Shown: positions 20,270 to 30,560, counted from the first letter of the stretch. The stretch: DNA of 64,000 nt from Ariolimax columbianus (GCA_036924085.1 JAVGWX010000013.1:47577175-47641174), one strand, 5' to 3'. Translations and numbers: made by a program. The notes: a model not told the origin generated them from the sequence alone.

Positions 20270-20950
20270 TTGTAACGAATATGACATGAAGATCAACACA
20301 GGCAAGACAGAGACTGTTGATTTCACGTGAACAAGTGCAGAGAATTTCTATATCAGTGACATTGGTATCAAGCAAGTACGGGAGTTCAAATACCTAGTTA
20401 GTGTTTTCATTGATGACGGCAGAGTGGACAGGGAGATTGCACATATAATTCAGAAGGCAAACAGTGTCCACTATCAAATTGCTCTGATTTTGAAACACCC
20501 TAGAGTGCTTCTTTCTACTAAGAGGAGGCTGATACATACACTATTTATTCCTAAATTGTGTTCCCAATTTCAATCTTGGTCCTTACTAACAACACATAAG
20601 AGTAAGATCCAGAGCTGTGAGATGCGCTGTGTGAGAAGTGCAGTCCGATAGATCATGTGTGAGCGAATCAGCAACACCACGCTGAGGCAGACAGTGGCGA
20701 TTAACCCAGTTAGTGACTACATTGACTCTCAACAAATCAAGTCAAAATGCATTATGACCAGCCTGCATCAAGAACCTGTCATATGCAGGTCCACGGGCAA
20801 GAGGCAGGTCACTACGTCGATGGATCGAGGGTGTCTCTTAAGTTACACGTAATAACAGCACAAGCCTTGCACTTGGCGATAACAAGAAATCTACGCATCC
20901 CACCTCTGCGACGGCAAGAGCAGTTGGACAAAAGAAGAAGACATTAGTTA
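20270..20950 (+). mobile_element. LINE C-terminal fragment (group F)
   Basis: It reads MKINTGKTETVDF, then VREFKYLVSVFIDDGRVDRE and IAHIIQKANSVHYQI, with stops. KYLG.....G....I..RI.KA is the segment after RT motif C. Related copies occur near 56600-58350, 33040-34030, 55850-56440, 58480-58860 and 60735-61170. Confidence 0.75.
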
Positions 20951-21199
20951 GTGCCAAATCTTATCCGAGTGGTCCGCTGGGGTCTTTGTGTATGACAAAG
21001 GCAAGAATAGCACCACTGACCCACAAAGAGTATGTTGTAAGAGGCAACTAACTGTGTGACATGGCATAACACACGCCAATGATTTCCTGCTTAGTGGGCT
21101 TGGCTCGAGCATTCCACTACGGTAGAACGTGCCACTGAGTATGGACGATTGGACATAGAAATGGAAGCTAGATGTCCAAAAACATGAGTCCGGACAATT

Positions 21200-22060
21200 G
21201 GACAAAGAAAAACTAGATGGAAGAAAGCTGAAGCTGGACTATTGGATCATTTTACCAAGGGTCCCCACTACTCAAATATTGGAGCATTAGTATAGAAACA
21301 ACGGAAACTGATAAACACTATTGTCTTACCAACTCTAGGATATCAAATACGGCCTCTGCCCAAAGCACAGGAAAATAAAATTGCAGCCTTTGAAATAAAA
21401 TTCCAGAGAAAAGGCATCAATGTGACCAGAAGAGACTAAATGAAAAATATTGACATCCTAAAAGTTAGTGGAACAACATCCTGCCAAGAATGCATGCATT
21501 TATATAAGGTTGAGTGATTCAGTCATCTCTTGAGAATAAAACTAGATCGGCTGCTTTTAACAACTGCTAAGACCATGAAGCACTCAAGGAAATTAAGAAA
21601 TAAGACAAAAATAAGGATTTTCAATTCAAATGTGAAGCCAGTTCTGCTGTATGGATCAGAAACCTGGAGAATGACCAAAGGCAATGACAGGAGACTGCAG
21701 GGTTTTGTCAACAGATGCACGAGAAAGATTCTTGGTATAAAATGGTTTGACAAAGTTACAAACGACAGACTGTGGGAGAGAGAGGGACAAGATAAATTGG
21801 AACAGGAACTTTTAGGAAGAAAGTGGAGATGGATGGGTCATACATTAAGAAAGCCACAGGCCAGTATCACCAGGCAATTCCTGTCATGGAACCCCCAGGG
21901 AAGGAGAGGCATAGGCAGACCAAGGAATACATGGAGATCAAATCTGGAGGCTAAGGTAAAGAAAACAGGAAAAAGCTGGAAGGAAGTGGAAAAGATTGTT
22001 GCTTGGCGAGGGTTCGTTGATGACCTATGCACCGCTGGGTGATAGAAGTGAAGGCGAAAG
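21200..22060 (+). mobile_element. LINE C-terminal fragment, (TTGA)n-tailed group (best copy)
   Basis: From 21530 an open stretch of about 170 codons reads TKIRIFNSNVKPVLLYGSETW, then INRC-like VNRCTRKILGIKWFD and GRKWRWMGHTLRKP. Next come GRRGIGRPRNTWRSNLE and WRGFVDDLCTAG. The order NSNVK(P/S)VLLYGSETWR ... RRWRWIGHTLRKP ... GRPRxTWRR ... W..VVDGLC is typical of a widespread animal LINE C-terminus. The catalytic RT motifs are missing. The upstream part (21200-21530) is decayed. Confidence 0.85.
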
Positions 22061-22399
22061 AGAAGACCACAAAGCAAGTGGGTAGACACAATCAAAGACA
22101 TCCTTTGCCAGCCTGAGCTTACAACAACCACTTCAATACATCTGGCCTAAGAACGAGACCTACAGCTCCCCACTACACTTCTCGTTACCAGTGGGAGGAT
22201 GAAGTAGAGTGATAAGATAATATACTTTCTATTCATAATATATTGAAGTGAAAGGCGTGAGCCATAAGGTAAACTAAGTTAATAGAAATGGATAATTGTA
22301 TACGTTTTAGTGAAGTTCTAAACACAAAATATTGATCCTATTTCCAATGATAGGCATTTTCTAACACTAGATCTATAACAGCAGTGTACCACACTTCTT

Positions 22400-22432
<33 letters not shown>
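22400..22432. repeat. poly-C tract (about 33 C)
   Basis: An uninterrupted C run inside TATDN3 intron 10. Confidence 0.95.
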
Positions 22433-22689
22433 ATGTCAAAGACGTCTTCCACATTTATTTTTATTTTCTTCCAAAAATATGACTGGCTGCAAATATTGAA
22501 TTAGTTATAAAGATACATGAATCAGCTGTAAGTAAAAAAAAAACTAAGGACCAGTCTCTCCCTGAGCAAAACAACTGGAAAACTTGCAGCGAGAATGGGG
22601 AGTCACAGTCTGTTGGAAATCACTGACTTTAACCTAGCAGACTAAGGGCATCACTGCAGACTTTTGTTAACAAGTGTCTTTGTTGTATA

Positions 22690-23015
22690 CTTCATGTTAG
22701 ATGGCCAAAGTTAATGACAAATATAGAGCTATGAGAAAGAACACAGCAACGATCAATAGAGCAGGAAATTGGGGAGAAAAATTGTGGATGGATAGAACAC
22801 ATTCCAAGGAAGAAGCTGAACAGCATAACTAGACATGAGCTTGATTGAAACCTACAGGGAAAGAGACAAATATGAAGGCCAAGGAATGCCTAATAGTGAA
22901 GGAAGTCAGTTCAATCAGGGTTTTGTGGGAGGAACACAAGGCGGAGGTGCGGTATAAGAACAGATGGAGAGGATCTGTTGTGGCCTTATGTTCCAAGGGC
23001 AACCGGATGGATAGA
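22690..23015 (+). mobile_element. LINE fragment, (TTGA)n-tailed group, heavily decayed
   Basis: GGGGAGAAAAATTGTGGATGG, AGAACACATTCC and GAGATCTGTTGTGGCCTTATG-like segments line up with the W(R/M)W(M/I)GHTLRK to VV.GLC stretch of the better copy at 21530-22042. Many stops. Confidence 0.55.
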
Positions 23016-23091
23016 TGATCATGACGGCGATGCGGGCTTTAAAAAAACGAATCTCTACCAGGAGCATAAAAGAAAAACATAAAAACACTGA

Positions 23092-23452
23092 GGGGACTCA
23101 GCGGTCTTGAGGTAAGGTATCTGTTTCGTGTGTTAGAGGTCGCGGGTTCGAATCACAGTGGAGACCGTGATTTTATCACGTGGATCTTTTAGCAAAAATT
23201 TCCCTGATCTCTGGGTAGTGAGATCAGATTCTTGTATTCAGTGTCGAGCATGTTAAAATTCCCTGGTAGTTAGAAATGGAAAAGAGTAGATTTAACGGCC
23301 GCCGCCTGTAAAAACATTCAAAATTCTAGTTAAAAAAATCTATCAAAATTATTTGTACCTTTCCCCAGGAAGTTTCAAAATACCTACTACGGATAGCCTT
23401 CGGCTACCTGGCAACAAAAATTAACATGCCTGTTTGAATACCAGGATTCCAA
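23092..23452 (+). mobile_element. tRNA-headed SINE, family 1, tail type 2
   Basis: The head GGGGACTCAGCGGTCTTGAGG and the B box GCGGGTTCGAATCAC match the family. The shared body (CTGATCTCTGGGTAGTGAGATC, CAGTGTCGAGCATGTTAAAA, TTATTTGTACCTTTCCCCAG) follows. The 3' tail is the CGGATAGCCTTCGGCTACCTG ... AACATGCCTGTTTGAATACC type, also present at 51381-51754 and 63634-64000. Confidence 0.9.
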
Positions 23453-23500
23453 GTTTAAAAATATAGCAACTCAGACAAAGTGGACATCAAGAGAACTTAC

Positions 23501-23581
23501 CCCTTTCACCGGAGCAATGGCAGGGGAATCAGTTTCCAGCATCAGGCTCTCAAGGGGCAAGGTTTTCACCATCTTCTGAAT
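23501..23581 (-). CDS. TATDN3: TATDN3 exon 10 (catalytic Asp)
   Basis: 27 codons lie between the acceptor GTTTTGGCCAG and donor GTAAGT, phase 0 on both sides. It encodes IQKMVKTLPLESLMLETDSP followed by AIAPVKG. LExDSP is the conserved TatD motif whose Asp is a metal-site catalytic residue. The preceding VKxLPLxSLxLETDSPAxxPxK pattern is that of TATDN3. Confidence 0.95.
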
Positions 23582-23849
23582 CTGGCCAAAACAATCAATT
23601 AACAAGTAATTAGTAATGCTTATAATAAGTTTAAAATGTTACTTTCCTAAGAGAATAAGATTAGCTTGATCAAAATGTAAACCCAATCTTACCATATAGC
23701 TAAAAAACAAAACAACACTCCAACAGGGGGAGAAGTTCAAATAATTGACAGATCATTCAATATATGACAAGATAAACCATATGGGAAGTGGGAGATTAAA
23801 GTGAAGTCACTTGACATCAACAAAAAATGATACAAGAAAAGACCCAATC

Positions 23850-24290
23850 ATCATCATCATCATGTAGCATGTCCTTCGTAGAACGTCGTTACCATCAGTC
23901 TGTCTGAAAGAAACTCGTTCCCTTGCCAAAACACCAGCCTCCGTCACAGTCATACCCAGGCATTCCTGGATATCTTGGTGCTGCCATCATCTTCTTGAAC
24001 TACCCCTTCCTCTTTTGCCTGGCATCATACCTTTCATCATCGTTCTCTCAAGACCGTTTTGTCCCTTGATGTGACCAAAGTATTTGCATTTTCTAGCCAA
24101 AATAGAATTGATAAACCAGTTCTCCTCTATGCTCAACTCTTGCCGAATGTCTACATTTGTTTTTTTTCTCTTTCCAGGGTATTCTGAGGATCTTTCTGTA
24201 ACATTTTGACTTGAAGGATCCCATTCTTTGTCTAGAAGTTTTGGTAATCGTCCATGATTCACAGCCATAAGTTGCCACAGAGACCAATCA
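23850..24290 (-). mobile_element. LINE C-terminal fragment, (ATG)n-tailed group
   Basis: The - strand reads SVATYGCESWTITK, then QELSIEENWFINSILARKCK, YFGHIKGQNGLERTMMKG and GKRGRGSSRRWHQDIQ. The 3' end is marked by an ATG repeat (CATCATCATCATCATG on the displayed strand at 23860). The same organisation occurs at 43012-43390 and 49165-49600. Confidence 0.85.
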
Positions 24291-24862
24291 TATAAGCCAG
24301 GAAATAGCTATAGATCTAGAACAAACTTCATAAAATCCAGTGTAGAAAAAAAAGCCAAACCCCTTGAGATGGTAGAAACTATAGAGGGAATAAGGGAACT
24401 CAAAGACAGGTTTAGAAAGGAAATTTTATCACGGAAAAATATCTTAGGAGAGTATAGCCGCCAGAAACTATACACGTATATACAGATGGCTTATCTAAGT
24501 CACATCTGATGGAGGTGAAGGGGTATATTACAGACTAAAGAATGGAGAAGAAAAAAACTTGAGTATTAACAATGGGAACATACTCCAATAACTTCCGTGT
24601 AGAAGCAGAGGAACTGATCCAAGATGAAGATGTCCATCAAGAGAACATAGTATTCCTGACTGATGCCTCATCAGTATTTGCAGCGCTGAAACAACATAAA
24701 GATGAAGATCTCGAGCAATGTATGTCCTCCCTGACACAAATCTCAGCAGAACATTCAAAGTTGGTCATACAGTGGATCCCACACAACTGTAATATTGAAA
24801 GCTGCAGATAAACTAGCAAGGTGTGGAGCAGCATCCCCACAAACAGACATGAGCATGACGTA

Positions 24863-26161
24863 TGAGTGGCATTCAAATCAAACGGGGACTTTTTTTGTTA
24901 ATGAAAATAATGTTCTTTTCAAGTAGTCAAAATGCCATTTATTTTTCTATATATTTTTCTGCAACATTTATGCACTTATCCCAGCGTTTAAGTAATGTTT
25001 GAAAAGCCTCAGCGTAGAAAGATTTGTCAGTGTGTCTTAACCAATCCAGGACAGTCTGTTTCATTTCGTCATCAGTGCTGAAAAACTGACTTCCCATGAA
25101 TTCTTTTAAGGGTCCAAACAGGTGGAAATCGCTTGGACACAAGGTCTGGACTGTAAGGTGGTTGTGGCAATACCTCCCAGTTGAGTTGCTGCAGATGGCA
25201 CAAAGTGTGATGAGTCATATGAGGTCGAGCGTCATTTTGCAGGAATACGACGCCCTTGTGATCAAATCAGGCTGTTTTTATCCACAGATGGTTATACACA
25301 TCACTCAAAATGCATATGTACTGTTCACTGTTGATAGTGGCACCACGGGGTAGAAAATCAACATGAATAATGCCAAATTTGTCCCAGAAAACACTCACCA
25401 TCACTTTACCTGCAGATGCAATTGTCCACAATTTCTGGATGGTTGTGATTGTGTATGCTTCCACTGCTTGGATGCTCATTTCGATTCAGGAGTATAATGG
25501 TGCATCCAGGTTTCGTCACATGTAATGAAGTGATCCAAAAAGGCATGCTCTTTCATGTCAAAATGTTCTTTCAATTCAGTCGGGCCTTGAAATTGTCTCT
25601 GCCAGTCACAAGCGGAAAGCTATCTTGGCCCCCAACATACACTAACCTTCCGAACATGCAAATGTCCATGAGTAATAGTGTTAACCGTACCCAGAGAAAG
25701 ACTTGTCTCTTGTGCAATTTCATGGACAGGTTATATGGACAGGTTATGCGTCGATTTTCCAGGATATGGCTTTCCACAATCTGGATATTCACAGGAATGA
25801 CTGTGATGGGTTGAGAGCCACCACGGCCGGGATCATCACTCACGGATAAATGGCCTTCTCTAAAACACTGACACCATTCAAATGTATTACTGCGGCTAAG
25901 TGTCTCATCACCGTATTGTAATTGTAGTCTTCTGTAAATTACCGCTGGTTTCACAAGCAATTTCATCACAACACGCTGTTCCATGGCAGCACTAACAGTG
26001 TTATTCACCATTTTTATTTAACTGTCAAATGACTGGTCCATGGCAAGTGGACCACCTAGCAGTGATAGAACACAAGTGCCCTAACTAATGATAGCAGTTC
26101 CAGCATGCTATAACCCATTAAGGTAGAACAAAAAGTCCCGGTTTGATTTGAACATCCCTCG
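24863..26161 (-). mobile_element. mariner transposon with TIRs and TA duplications
   Basis: A 1299-bp element. The left end TGAGTGGCATTCAAATCAAA and the inverted right end CGAGGGATGTTCAAATCAAA continue with CGGGGACTTTTT / CCGGGACTTTTT, about 32-bp TIRs. TA is duplicated at 24861-24862 and 26162-26163. Length, TIRs and TA target are typical of mariner. Confidence 0.95.
24938..26011 (-). pseudogene. mariner transposase, frameshifted
   Basis: The N-terminal part reads MEQRVVMKLLVKPAVIYRRL, QLQYGDETLSRSNTFEWCQC and FREGHLSVSDDPGRGGSQPI, a paired helix-turn-helix DNA-binding region. The C-terminal end reads MCPSDFHLFGPLKEFMGSQF and LLKRWDKCINVAEKYIEK. SDFHLFGPLK and RWDKC are hallmarks of mariner transposases, with catalytic D,D34D in the family. 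Middle segments such as LPRGATINSEQYICILSDVY occur in other frames, so several frameshifts have inactivated it. Confidence 0.92.
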
Positions 26162-26584
26162 TATAATGAGGCCAAGATCATAGTTAAAGCTAACTTCAGG
26201 GAGAAATGGGTTGACCAACACCTTCACTTCTGAAAAGAAGATTTAACTCAAGAAGAGCAAGTCAAGAGATGCGTCTGAGATGGTTTGTGACTAATTTCTT
26301 TTCTCTCTGCCTGACCATCCCTAACTGAATGTCAGTAAACCATCTACAGCTGGGTAAACTAGAGCATGTTTCTACTGTAGATCCAACTGGTATTTTTGAT
26401 GCAACACTGCAAACCCTAACCAGCTTTTAGGAAAGTGTGAATCCAGTCATTTGTTGAAGCATAGGTCCAACACTGCGTTTGTTTTATACCCTAACCAGCA
26501 TTTCGGAAAGACTGCTTCACACCAATGGTTTTTACATTATGATGTTGTCAGCACTATGCACAATCCTCTGTAGTCACCTTTTGC

Positions 26585-26866
26585 AAGACCTGTTTAAGAA
26601 TATCTCAAATTGGAAACTGTTTAAGTATATCTCAAATCAGATATTGTTTACCAGTAATCTCAAATCGGACGTTTAAGAATATCTCAAATTGGATATTGTT
26701 TAAGAATATCTTAAATCGGATATTGTTTAAGAATATCTCAAATCGGATATTGTTTAAGAATATCTTAAATTGGATATTGTTTAAGAATATCTCAAATTGG
26801 ATATTGTTTACATGTAATCTCAAATCAGATGCTTAAGAATATCCCAAATCGGATACTGTTTCTCTT
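26585..26866. repeat. 27-bp minisatellite abutting TATDN3 exon 9 donor
   Basis: About ten copies of a unit like GTTTAAGAATATCTCAAATC + GGATATT, with C/T and A/G variants and two partial units. It ends within a few bases of the GTAAGA splice donor of exon 9, inside the intron. Confidence 0.9.
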
Positions 26867-26868
26867 AC

Positions 26869-26981
26869 CTGCGGATCTCTACATATTGAGGCTGTCACTG
26901 AAAAGTAAAATCCACAAGACACACCCTCAAGGGCCACAGATGGTCTGCCATCAAAGGCATGGAGTAAGACATTCCTTGCAC
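26869..26981 (-). CDS. TATDN3: TATDN3 exon 9 (HAFDG motif)
   Basis: 113 bases between the acceptor TTTCTCCACAG and donor GTAAGA. It enters with two bases completing a Gly codon and leaves in phase 0. It encodes ARNVLLHAFDGRPSVALEGV, then SCGFYFSVTASICRDPQ. LLHAFDGRPSxAxEGVxxGxxFS is a near-diagnostic TATDN3 segment. The His is a TatD metal/catalytic position. Confidence 0.96.
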
Positions 26982-27039
26982 CTGTGGAGAAAGTATTATA
27001 TGAAACTAAAATATCAAACACAAGATTTCCTCATCAATC

Positions 27040-27315
27040 AATTGCATTACTGCCCACTGTTGAGCATAGCCTTTCGACAAATACACACTATGTCTTCTGT
27101 GATGGGTCAGCTCAGTCAATGTCTTCCCAGCCGCTTTAGTATTTGCGTAGTCTCTCCACTAAGAATGAGTAGGCCAGTCCTCTACTTCTTTTACCTCTGG
27201 GGTTCCAGAACAGAGACTGCCTTGAAATGCTATCAATTGATTTCCTTAATGTATTATGATCTACCCAATGCCAACACTTTCTCTTCATGCCCCCCCCTCC
27301 CCCCCCCCCCCCCTT
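27040..27315 (-). mobile_element. LINE 3' fragment, (TTGA)n-tailed group, ending at a poly-C run
   Basis: Contains the reverse complements of CTGGAACCCCAGAGGTAAA and GGCAGTCTCTGTTCTGG (LFWNPRGKRSRG on the - strand). These correspond to the FLSWNPQGRRG segment of the better copy. A C run lies at 27289-27313. Confidence 0.6.
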
Positions 27316-27319
27316 CAAC

Positions 27320-27845
27320 TTATCCTAAGGATCAAGATGCTGAGCAGCACATGAGCTATAGCAGTCGGCAACCCATAGCTGACTGTCAGTGTCAGTACAC
27401 CGCCATGCGGCGATCCTGGTAACAGGCTACAACAGAGCAGACTCGCTAAGTAGAATGGACCGAAGAAGGGAAGGTTAACTTAGTCCCCAAAACCACTTAC
27501 TATCCTCCTTAGCCAGCCTGTTATCCAGGACCACCATGTGGAGGTGTAGAAGGGTCTTGGCAGCTCTGGGTTGCTGGTCCTAATGCTAGCAGTCATCTTT
27601 GGGTTGTTGACCACTGCAGCTTTAAGCACTGCTCAGCATCGTGATCCCTATTCCGCCTCCAATTGGAGGCCTTGTCTGGCTAGAGATTGAAGAGCGAAGG
27701 CAAACCCACCTGGTACCCCCCCCCCCCCCCCCCCCCCCCCCCAAAACCTTGATGTGATGGGCCGAAAAGCGCAGATATTGCAACCTCAACGGCAGACTGT
27801 ATTTTTCAGGACAAACGCTGAAGAAGATCAGTAGCTAGTTCACTG
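27320..27845 (+). repeat. composite dispersed repeat with poly-C insert and GAA-type tail
   Basis: Segments equivalent to those at 41640-42290 and 55275-55600 appear (GATGCTGAGCAGCACATGAGC, TATTCCGCCTCCAATTGGAGG). A C run of about 27 at 27716-27742 follows, then GGGCCGAAAAGCGCAGATATT ... CAGGACAAACGCTGAAGAAG. Confidence 0.5.
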
Positions 27846-28098
27846 CTGCCGTATGGACATTCAATTTCAACTGAAATACCTCTCGCCACCCCGCCACCAA
27901 CCCCTATTGGATATCTTTCATGGATAGCCTCAAACCGAGTGTGATGCCTCAAGACCCGAACAAATTGTTTTCGCCCTCCAACATCCGCCCGCACTGTATG
28001 TTATTTAACTAACGTAAAACAGTCCCCTACCAACTTCTGCAAGATTCAGCTAAGCTCACACAAATAAATAAACAATTCACCAACTATTATCTGCTTAC

Positions 28099-28154
28099 CG
28101 AGCTCTTTAAGAAGCTGGATTGCATGCTTGCCTGCTGACCTTGAATGTACATTT
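28099..28154 (-). CDS. TATDN3: TATDN3 exon 8 (NVHSRSAG motif)
   Basis: 56 bases between the acceptor CTTTTCGCACAG and donor GTAAGC. The first base completes the Val codon begun in exon 7 and the last begins the Gly codon completed in exon 9. It encodes NVHSRSAGKHAIQLLKEL. (P)VNVHSRSAGxxxIxLLxExG is specific to TATDN3. The His is a conserved TatD catalytic/metal residue. Confidence 0.95.
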
Positions 28155-28229
28155 CTGTGCGAAAAGATAACGTACCACATTTCTATGAATCGCACTCACA
28201 CAGTATTGAACTTGCAGCATTTATTCTTG

Positions 28230-28430
28230 CTCACAGAAACACTTTCAAAAAAAAAAAAAAAACCCCAAAAAACGGACATTTTTCCAATTGCTGGGGTAGG
28301 TCGCCACGTCGTGTGCTGGCTATGTTTGTTTATTTCACCCCCAACAGAAAAATAATTGCCTTACTGGGGATTCGATCGACTGCTCTTCTTGTTGGCAGGC
28401 ATCCAAACCATTCAGCCAGTGCTCCACTTT
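28230..28430 (-). mobile_element. tRNA-headed SINE, family 5
   Basis: On the - strand the head GTGGAGCACTGGCTGAATGG is followed by a B-box-like GGTCGATCGAATCCCC-type segment. The body has AGCCAGCACACGACGTGGCG and ends at a homopolymer tract (A run on the displayed strand, 28246-28261). The same element is nested in another SINE at 40311-40553. Confidence 0.7.
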
Positions 28431-28599
28431 ATTCTTTATTACGTGGGACAATCATTAGGAAACAAGAATTTTATTATAAAGTGGATGGAAGAGTATGCAC
28501 AAAAGAAAATCTTATTTCTGGACGCAGAGGGACTCTTTAGCATTACTCCACGTAGGAGTTGTGATAATCAAGCAGTGTGCGCGTGCACAATATAGCGAA

Positions 28600-28995
28600 C
28601 ATTGCTTTTTCACTGTCGACTTGCACTGTGGAAGAACGAGGTGTTATTCATTTTATGTGGTCAGAGGGTGTGAAATCTTCTAATATCTACAGAAGAATGA
28701 AGGTTTAGTGTGATGATAGTTGTTTGAGTCAGGGAAAAGTATATGAATGGGGAGGAAGATTTCAAAACAGAAGACAAAATATCATTGATGAACTGCAGAG
28801 TATGAGACAAGCAGGTGTGGCAAGTGATACAATGAAACAGCAGATTGACCAGCTAGTCTGTGGCAACAGGCGAGTCCCTATTGATGAAGTAGCCATTGAT
28901 TTCAACATGAATTACGGCGCTGTGTACAAATTGTCCATGATGACCTCGGTTATAAGAAAATATGTAGCTTATGGGTCAGAGGTTTGCGGATGGGT
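28600..28995 (+). pseudogene. mariner-type transposase N-terminal fragment
   Basis: It reads EERGVIHFMWSEGVKSSNIYRRMKV, then a stop, then LSQGKVYEWGGRFQNRRQNI, followed by a frameshifted RRVPIDEVAIDFNMNYGAVYK. This is the helix-turn-helix N-terminus of SETMAR-like mariner transposases. It differs from the element at 24863, so it is a second mariner lineage. The catalytic domain is missing. A short GGATGGGTCAGA duplication follows at about 28972-29020. Confidence 0.75.
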
Positions 28996-29049
28996 CAGAA
29001 GTTTGCGGATGGGTCAGAGATTTGCAGATACTGAGGTAATGGAGGCAGT

Positions 29050-29220
29050 GCGCTGCCAAAGATGGATATGTCGGACCAAAAGGTGCAAATATCAGTCAAG
29101 CTGTAAACTAGCGACACAATGCAGTCCGTTCTCCAGACTACATCCTGCAAAGCCTTGCTAAGGGCTTGGTGGAGGGAGATTAAGAACGAATGACGGTGAA
29201 GAAGAAGAAACAGGGAGTGC
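29050..29220 (+). repeat. GAA-tailed dispersed repeat
   Basis: Same block as 6545-6710 (GTCGGACCAAAAGGTGCAAA ... AAGAACGAATGACGGTGAAGAAGAAG). It fuses downstream of the mariner remnant. Confidence 0.75.
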
Positions 29221-29564
29221 AAAATTAGTTAAAGGTCACACTAAAATACTTGTTTCTAGAGGGGATGCATGAGCTAGTGGACAGATGGACCAAGTGTGTT
29301 GCTGGGCACAGGGACTATGTCAAAAGATAATACACAAACAATTTCTACATTGTACTCTTGTAAAAAAAAGTTCTTAAAATTTGGGTTACTTAAAAACTGT
29401 CCCTTGCTTTTTCCGGTTGTTCGGGCCAACCGGGTGAATTTATTAAAATGTGGATTAAAAGTCATTTGTTCTGGCATTCATGATGCAGTGTGCAGCCAAG
29501 TTTTTTATTTAAATCCCAATTGAAAAACATAATAACCTAGGTCCTTTTAAGTCAGAAGTGTACG

Positions 29565-29760
29565 ATTAAATCTGTGGTAGAGCACTCGCTTTTCATGGCA
29601 AAGGTACGGGAGTTTGAATGCTGCTGCTACCGGCACGTCCCAGTCAATCCAGCTGCAATTGAGTACCTCGAAAGGAACTGGCCATCCTACCTCATACAAG
29701 CTGTGGCTTAGTATACTGAAGTCTCTAACAACTACATTCCCTGACAGTAGTGTAACTAGT
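29565..29760 (+). mobile_element. tRNA-headed SINE, family 4
   Basis: GTGGTAGAGCACTCGC and GGGAGTTTGAATGCTGC are A- and B-box-like. The body with GCTACCGGCACGTCCCAGTC, GGAACTGGCCATCCTACCTC and CAAGCTGTGGCTTAGTA follows. The B box is mutated, so the copy is old. Confidence 0.6.
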
Positions 29761-29814
29761 CTGGGACAAACCTTTACCTTAATATTAGGAGTCAAGTACC
29801 ATAACTGCTATGCC

Positions 29815-30360
29815 GCCTGTCTGTTATACATCAATCAATCAATCAATCAAAGCCTGTCGGTCATCTCAGTCCATAGGCCACTGACAACATTGCGCCAGCT
29901 TGCATGGTCTTGGGATGCTCTTTCTGCATCACTCCAGATGTAATAATTTTTTCTTTTTTGCGTTCACCTAATTTCTTTATTCCCCAAGGCAGTGTGCATT
30001 ACACTTTTTATTTTGCGCCTGTCGGCCCAGTGAATCTGACTTTGAATTCATTCATTTTCTACAGGTTTGCTTCCACGGGGTAATGGCCGGTGCTGTGATG
30101 GAAAACGAATCCAGCACCTTCGACTTGTGAGCCGTGTCACTTAACCACTAGCCCACGCCGTCCCCCCAAGTAATCATTTAATTTTAGTTCCTTCTCATAT
30201 TCTCTTCTCCCTGTATGTTTGGGTCTACCGCTCTCTCTTTTCCCTTGAGGATTCCAAGTAACAGCCTGTCTGGCTATGTTGGAGGGTGCCTTTTGTAGCA
30301 TATGTCCTATCCAGCCCCATTTTCTTCGCTTAATTTGTTGTTACAATTGCTGTTATACAT
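29815..30360 (-). mobile_element. LINE 3' end, (TTGA)n-tailed group, split by a SINE
   Basis: The displayed (TCAA)n at 29822-29849 is the reverse complement of the TTGA tail. The - strand then reads SDAERASQDHASWRNVVSGL up to 29949. The LINE resumes at 30170 with the equivalent of TWRREYEKEL.L and GWIGHMLQKA. The interruption is the SINE at 29950-30169. Confidence 0.8.
29950..30169 (-). mobile_element. tRNA-headed SINE, family 2, inserted in a LINE
   Basis: Bounded by GTAATAATTT (29940-29949) and GTAATCATTT (30170-30179), a 10-base duplication with one difference. Head, B box (GGATTCGTTTTCC on the - strand, mutated) and body match the other family 2 copies. Confidence 0.88.
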
Positions 30361-30429
30361 ACTTTAAAAACATGGATGGAAAAAGTAAGAGTAACATTAC
30401 AAAGACAAAGCAAAGCTGTGGTGGTAGTG

Positions 30430-30560
30430 AAAGTGAAAAATGTATATAACCAAATATAGTATGGTTCAGCTACCGCACAGGGACAGAAAGATAACAAAAC
30501 CCATGTTTACAGCCACAAGGTCTTCATCAAAAACAAAGAACATGTGAAAAACATCTTTAT
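30430..30560. repeat. dispersed repeat, TATGGT(C/T)(A/C)(A/G)..ACCGCAC type
   Basis: TATGGTTCAGCTACCGCACAGGGACAG ... AAGGTCTTCATCAAAAACAAAG is similar to 62105-62190 (TATGGTCAGATACCGCACCGAG ... AGGCCTTCATCAGAGACAAC) and to 62840-62880. Confidence 0.5.

Larger units (their letters stand above)
18533..23500 (-). other. TATDN3: TATDN3 intron 10, filled with LINE remnants
   Basis: A 4.97 kb intron holding five LINE fragments, an imperfect palindrome, a poly-C tract and a SINE, all listed separately. No exon-like sequence is needed here, because exons 10 and 11 join directly in phase. Confidence 0.85.
24340..26280 (+). mobile_element. RNase H-type LINE fragment, split by a mariner
   Basis: The left part (to 24862) reads NNFRVEAEELI, NIVFLTDASSVFAALKQH and LVIQWIPHNCNIESC, then MSMTY. 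These are RNase H motifs with decayed steps. The right part (from 26162) continues EAKIIVKANFREKWVDQH. Excising 24863-26163 rejoins the coding frame as SMTY-NEAK, aligned with SMTYEESKRLIKARYITKW in the better copy at 53012-54603. Confidence 0.8.

Noticed and set aside
23095..23165. Functional tRNA gene from the GGGTTCGAATC B box
   Set aside because: The same head is followed by the same SINE body in several copies. There is no proper cloverleaf with paired acceptor ends.
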